Positions 59,527-64,000 of a stretch of DNA of 64,000 nucleotides are shown here, piece by piece. Position 1 is the stretch's first letter; every line of letters begins with the position of its first letter. The stretch is from contig JAUPFP010000030.1 of the NCBI GenBank assembly GCA_036925085.1, forward strand, positions 1,364,001 to 1,428,000, read 5' to 3'. A program made the translations under genes and the position numbers. A model generated the notes under the pieces. The model saw only the letters and a program-made list of their open reading frames with translations. It was not told the origin of the DNA and did no database searches. Origin of the DNA: Brachycybe producta (taxonomy: Eukaryota > Arthropoda > Diplopoda > Playtdesmida > Andrognathidae).

Positions 59527-59625
59527 TTATTTTGACAATGCATTTCTATGCTGCTTTGGATTTAATAGTCCATCTGCCACAGGCCCTCTGAACTTCTTGC
59601 AGAGTAATTAAGTCAAATTCAAATT
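59527..59625 (-). mobile_element. Dispersed retroelement tail
   Basis: On the minus strand carries TTCAGAGGGCCTGTGGCAG and the shared 3' end AATGCATTGTCAAAATAA; the longest of the four copies. Confidence 0.35.
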
Positions 59626-59837
59626 AAAAGAAAGTTTCATTATCTTGTACAGTTTTTATTTTGTTGCCATATTCAATATTATTATTTTGTGTGATTTTAT
59701 GTCCTATCCGTGTGTGTGTGTGTTTCTGGACGAATATATTACTTGAATAAAGGCTTTTCGGAAATTTATATTTATTTTTGTTAATTGTTCATGTATGCTG
59801 CATTATTACTTCATGGTGCAAAGTTTCAAACCAGCCA

Positions 59838-60085
59838 TGGGCTCCAACAGGATATTTTGCAAGGTGGTGGTGGTGCATTTGGGAATAAATTTTGTGTTCG
59901 TTAAACGTCGAATACGTGCAATATCTTAATTAAGAGCCTATGACTATGAATGAAGTAGGAAAAATGGAAAAATGATTTCAATAAATTAATAAAGATATTA
60001 CAAATTATATATTACTTCGAAAGTTAAAGGTGGTGCATTTGCACCATACTGCTGGAGCCCATGGTCCCATCCCTTATGTTTGGCT
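59838..60085. repeat. Inverted-repeat element with CCATGGGCTCCA ends
   Basis: AGCCATGGGCTCCAACAG and CTGCTGGAGCCCATGGT at the ends, with GGTGGTGCATTTG repeated inside. Confidence 0.5.
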
Positions 60086-60596
60086 CCTTTGGATTAGTTG
60101 GTCCCAGTATGGTTGAGACAATGTTTTAAATGTTTGTATGCTAATTTTTAAGCAGAAGCTTTATAAATAAGTTATTTTTATTCTTGACATTTTCATACCA
60201 ATATTGTGTATTATTCAAAATCTCTGCTTAATTCAATGATAATCAGTATATATGGACCAAAAGGGTTTATGCAAATAAGCATTTCAAAATGTGCAAATAT
60301 AAAAATAAACTTCAAAAATATAAAATATGCAATAATATTGTCTATTTTATACAAATAAAAAATGTATATTATATTGCAAAAGCACAATTAATTAAATATA
60401 TAAAGCAATTAATAGCTACAATTATCAAAAGCAATAACAGAAAATTAAAAATCAAAACGACTTGGTTTCAGAAACCCCCTTTCTATTTTCTGACCAAAAA
60501 ATGTTTATTTAAAAAAAATAAATAAATGAAATTATGCTAATTTATGCAAATTTCCAAAAAAACTATTTAATTTGTGCATTTTATTTTGTATTAAGA

Positions 60597-60830
60597 TGGT
60601 TTATGAACAGCTTATTTTCTAACTATTATTGTGTCTTTCAAAATTAAAAGAAACTAGAAAGCGTTTTAGAAACTAGACTAGAAGAGAGGTGCAATCACTT
60701 AAATGTTCTTTCATGTTGAAATCTTCATTTGACCTGCCCTTCTAGTATCTAAAACGCATTCACGTTTGTCCTCATTTTGCACCTGAAAGACAGATTAAAA
60801 AGAATGTTGGAACCGTCATTATACATTTTG
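60597..60830. repeat. Family A copy between PAN and GH16 genes
   Basis: The clearest left end, TTAAGATGGTTTATGAACAG; right arm CCTTCTAGTATCTAAAACGC to ACCTGAAAGACAGA. Confidence 0.65.
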
Positions 60831-61091
60831 GGCATTTAATACAAACTTTTTGTCTTAGTTTTTAAGTGTAATTAGTAATTATTAATTACAATTTATTTTA
60901 ATGTCAACGTGTTTATGAACGAATAAATAGATTAAAGTTACATTAAAGTGACTGTTATCCACAGCAATTATTGATGGAAACACATTAAGTTAAACTTGAA
61001 TGACTAAAATACTTGTAACAATGGCACGCAGTATGGTTTTAACCATAAAGAAGCAACAGGAGGCAGAGGAACAAGAAATGTTCTTAGGATG

Positions 61092-61898
61092 TCACGGTGA
61101 GTAGACTCTAACGTAGTCAACCACCATCGACTGAGGAAACGGAGTGCTGTTATTCGGCTCTCCATCAAAATTGCCTCCGACAGCAAAGTTCAAAAGAATG
61201 AAAAAGTCATGGTCAAAGACCCAATTGGTGCCTGGTGGCAAATTGTCTCGTGTCTTTGTCGCATATTGATTTCCATCCACCGACCAGCTGATGCTATCCG
61301 GAGACCAATCGACGGTAAATACGTGGAACATGTCACTGAACCAACGACCATCAGGAGTACTATAAGAAGCCGTAACAGCGTTACCTCCGGCATAACCCGG
61401 TCCATGAAGGGCACCACTGACGGTGTTAGCAATACTTCCACGCAATTCCATGATGTCAATTTCTCCACACTGTGGCCATCCAACAGCTCCAATATTGTTA
61501 CCAAGCATCCAAAAAGCAGGCCATATACCTTTTCCATAAGGCAACCAGATACGAGCTTCGAATCGACCATATGTCTGCGCGAATTTACCGGCCGTTAAAA
61601 TACGTGCCGATGTGTATTCACACGTACCGTACCAACAACTGTATTGCCCTGCACCTTCTCGTGTGGCTGTTATACGGAGGTTACCGTTTCCATCTAAGGC
61701 GGCATTCATGGTACTGTCAGTATAATATTGTTTCTCGTTATTACCCCATCCACTACCTCCGATGTCGAATTTCCACTTGGTGCTATCTGGACTACTCCCG
61801 GAGGCACCATTAAAGTCATCCGACCAAACAAGAGTTCTGGCCTGAAGCTTAGAAACAATTGCCAAGAACACAATCAGTATGCAATAATTGCATGCCAT
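61092..61898 (-). CDS. Secreted GH16 endo-beta-1,3-glucanase (laminarinase-like)
   Basis: A single uninterrupted 268-codon frame. Residues 1-20 form a signal peptide (MACNYCILIVFLAIVSKLQA), and the remainder is one complete GH16 beta-jelly-roll domain. The active-site motif is GEIDIMELRG, with Glu146 as nucleophile, Asp148, and Glu151 as acid/base. Flanking blocks YGRFEARIWLPYGKGIWPAFW and the C-terminal FILLNFAVGGNFDG are intact. The enzyme should cleave beta-1,3 (or mixed) glucans of fungi, algae or plants outside the cell. No second domain, CBM or linker is present. It is intronless and GC-richer than its surroundings, and its motif style is closer to bacterial laminarinases than to insect beta-glucan recognition proteins, which suggests horizontal transfer. 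A TATA box 38 bp upstream shows it could be transcribed in this genome. Confidence 0.93.
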   Translation of the reverse strand: MACNYCILIVFLAIVSKLQARTLVWSDDFNGASGSSPDSTKWKFDIGGSGWGNNEKQYYTDSTMNAALDGNGNLRITATREGAGQYSCWYGTCEYTSARILTAGKFAQTYGRFEARIWLPYGKGIWPAFWMLGNNIGAVGWPQCGEIDIMELRGSIANTVSGALHGPGYAGGNAVTASYSTPDGRWFSDMFHVFTVDWSPDSISWSVDGNQYATKTRDNLPPGTNWVFDHDFFILLNFAVGGNFDGEPNNSTPFPQSMVVDYVRVYSP

Positions 61899-61935
61899 TG
61901 TTAAAATATTACATTTCTTTAAAAATACATTCTCA

Positions 61936-61942
61936 TTTTATA
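61936..61942 (-). promoter_or_regulatory. TATA box of the GH16 gene
   Basis: On the minus strand GTATAAAATG sits 38-44 bp upstream of the ATG, implying a leader of only about 10 nt. A CATTGGACG box lies about 30 bp further up. These are eukaryotic promoter features on an otherwise bacterial-looking gene. Confidence 0.45.
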
Positions 61943-63100
61943 CTTTTGGAAACTTGCACAGAATTTACTCGTCCAATGACAAGAGTGATTTTTATCTAAC
62001 ATAGTTAAACGTTTTACAGGATTTTCTCAGGTAAACAATAAAAGTGAGCCAATAAAAATACATTAGTGACATTGAAACAAATGCCAAAAAATGGGTTGTT
62101 ATCTTTTAATTAAATCAATAAAGGAAATGTATGAGAAGGTCTGTATGTAGTAAACATTTCTTTGGAAATACTGTCAAAACATCCTACTTTACATATTTTC
62201 CGTTACCTCTTCCTTAAATGAATTTAAACATTCGTTATTTTTCAGTAAAAAAACAAACAAAAATTGTTTCATAATACCATAAAAGATGTGTAAATTATCT
62301 AAAAAAAAATGAAATCATAAATCTGAATGAGATTCAATTTTTTGGATCTTTGTTAATTGCCCAATTTGAAATTAAACACGATTGAGATCAGGCAAAATTT
62401 GTGTCCTTGTCAAAGATTGTTGTTTTCATAATCATCACATACATTTCAAATGTGAAATAATATTTCAAAATCAAATTAAACTAAAAGAAACCAGAAGGAA
62501 GAATTGCAAAAAAATATAATTTGAAGGAAAGGAAGAATATGACAATTCAGACGAAATATTTGCAATGAAAGTCACAAAACGCATAATGACTATTCCAAAA
62601 TCTCATTGGAGTACACTGTAATACCATATAAGTCTCATATGTGTAGTACCAGTACGATGTTTTTAAACTGCAAACGCCATTCGAACTCTGATTATGGAAA
62701 CTGGATAGTGTTTTAGAAACTAGAAAGAAACCCTCATTCAATTGAGGGTAATTTTACGTAAATAAGCTTAGTTTAAAATTGATCCAACTTTAAGCAGACC
62801 AGTTTTTTTATTTTAAAGGTGGGTTCAATCAAGAAACATTTTTTTAAAAATTCTTGTGACTGTTGGCTTCAGCCATTAATTATTATTAAATTATATTTAT
62901 AAAATAAATACTTTTTATTTTCATATAAAATGAACAGATTCTACCAGTTTGATTTTTCTATTTGTATAAAATTCTTAACCGTCATTTGCAAAAAAGTTTT
63001 GGAATTATTTTGTTTTTCAAAGATGTTGAAAGTTTGCATGTCAATGTAACTCATCTAAGAGCTTTTCCTATGGAGCATTTCGTGCCAAAAATAAGTGTTG
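61943..63100. other. Spacer upstream of the GH16 gene
   Basis: AT-rich, with one family A arm at 62660; no coding exon recognised. Confidence 0.5.
62660..62830. repeat. Family A left arm
   Basis: GTGTTTTAGAAACTAGAAAG with the centre motif AACTTTAAGCAGACCAG; no right arm. Confidence 0.5.
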
Positions 63101-63114
63101 CCAATAGGTGGCGC
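63101..63114 (+). promoter_or_regulatory. CTCF-like motif
   Basis: CCAATAGGTGGCGC contains AGGTGGCGC, the core reported for arthropod CTCF. It is in the opposite orientation to the motif at 20450. Confidence 0.4.
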
Positions 63115-63510
63115 AAATTATAATTTGTAATTCACTTTTTTTGGCGTTTTTTTTTCTACCTTTGTAAATTTATCTTTGATGTGAATCACAAGTAACTGTG
63201 ACACCACCCACACCCACACGTGTGAGTGCGGCCGCTCACTTCAAAACTCCTTTCTGTGGTGTCTGTAACTGCCTCGTTTTGAAAGATATCAAATTCGTTG
63301 AGAATTAATTCGGTCAGAATTCTCACAAATTTTGACACTAAACAATTTTAGAAAATAGAGTTTCTAAAGAGAAATTTTGAAGTTTCTCATGATTGAAAAT
63401 AGCCGTTAATTTCAGAATAAGTTCTCTGGAATTATTCAAATTCTTCTAAGAATTTGCTACCAAATAAGGAGATATTTGGGAATCAGGACTCACCATTGGT
63501 CAGTCAGACC

Positions 63511-64000
63511 TGTGGGGGAGTCCTGGGTGACAGTAGGTGAGTCCTGGGTGACAGTGGCCCCTCCCAAGGGGCCAAATAATAAAAGCACATGCACAGTCAA
63601 TGGAAACATGTAAATTGTGTGTCAAGAGAGTTTCGAAGGCTCAGAAGTAGTCTTCAGAGGACAGTAGGCAGAAAGTTTTTGGGACCAGAGTGTTTACCTC
63701 CTCACTAGACAGGATAAAGTACGAGAATATTCCTGTCCAAAGTAGTCTTTGGACTTTCAAAGCAGAGACAGTATATTTTTATATCGCTTATCATGTATTA
63801 TATTCGCATCTGAAAATAAACCGAGTTAAGTAAAGAAAAAGTCTTTTTCTTAACAAACACCTTGGGGAGGTGTAGGATCATCGCTGCCTTTTTAAAACGT
63901 AGGAACTCGGGAGAACCGTCTACACGGAACCCTAAGAATCGAGTCATAACAGGGCTTAGACAATGCCAGGTAGTCCAATTCCGACAGCCAGAAGCGGGGA
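63511..64000 (+). mobile_element. 5' end of an LTR retrotransposon (LTR plus primer-binding site)
   Basis: The LTR appears to start at TGTGGGGGAGTCC (63511) and end at TTCTTAACA (63855), about 345 bp. A TATA-like AATAATAAAAGC lies at 63577 and AATAAA near the 3' end. It is followed by TGGGGAGGTGTAGGATCA at 63863-63880, whose complement looks like a tRNA 3' end (T-arm GATCC, acceptor CTCCCC-A), hence a primer-binding site. Internal sequence continues to the window edge with no coding region yet. Two GAGTCCTGGGTGACAGT repeats lie at the start of U3. Superfamily cannot be told. Confidence 0.6.

Noticed and set aside
61209-61813. Plus-strand frames across the GH16 gene
   Set aside because: Antisense shadows of the glucanase.

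Overview
This is an AT-rich animal nuclear window. The evidence is spliceosomal introns of 69 bp to about 4 kb, animal-specific gene families, long gene-poor stretches, and many small dispersed repeats and microsatellites. A short run of TTAGG-type repeats, the arthropod telomere motif, and CCAATAGGTGGCGC-type motifs resembling the arthropod CTCF site suggest an arthropod. An intronless, bacterial-looking GH16 glucanase would fit a springtail or another soil or detritus arthropod, but the lineage is an inference.

Layout. 1-11.3 kb: no recognised gene, only repeats, hairpins and low-complexity DNA. 11.4-16.8 kb (minus): an unrecognised four-exon gene for a Ser-rich, AT-hook-like protein, with a perfect palindromic RFX X-box upstream. 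18.6-20.1 kb (minus): complete tmem107, a ciliary transition-zone gene, rebuilt from four short exons. 22.9-26.3 kb (plus): complete foxL2 in three exons with a TATA box and a poly-His N-terminus. 26.3-45.6 kb: a gene desert with mobile-element remnants, a large (TA)n tract and a 16-bp-unit array nested inside another element. 45.6-49.9 kb (minus): copb2 (beta'-COP), 17 coding exons. 50.7-54.4 kb (minus): tmem201/NET5, 10 exons. 56-59.2 kb (plus): a degraded and an intact copy of a secreted PAN/apple-like protein with Thr-rich repeats. 61.1-61.9 kb (minus): single-exon secreted GH16 beta-glucanase. 63.5-64 kb: the start of an LTR retrotransposon, cut by the window edge.

The conserved genes are unrelated housekeeping and regulatory loci: vesicle coat (copb2), inner nuclear membrane (tmem201), cilium gate (tmem107) and a developmental transcription factor (foxL2). 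The possible functional link is between tmem107 and its unknown downstream neighbour, since both carry RFX-type motifs upstream. The PAN and GH16 genes form a small secreted-protein region with duplication, decay and possible horizontal transfer. At least 20 copies of one fold-back element, plus several other inverted-repeat families, fill introns and spacers.

All exon models were assembled by hand from reading frame, splice signals and phase. Coding lengths and phases close exactly for the unknown gene, tmem107, foxL2, copb2 and tmem201. Coordinates of repeats are approximate unless stated.
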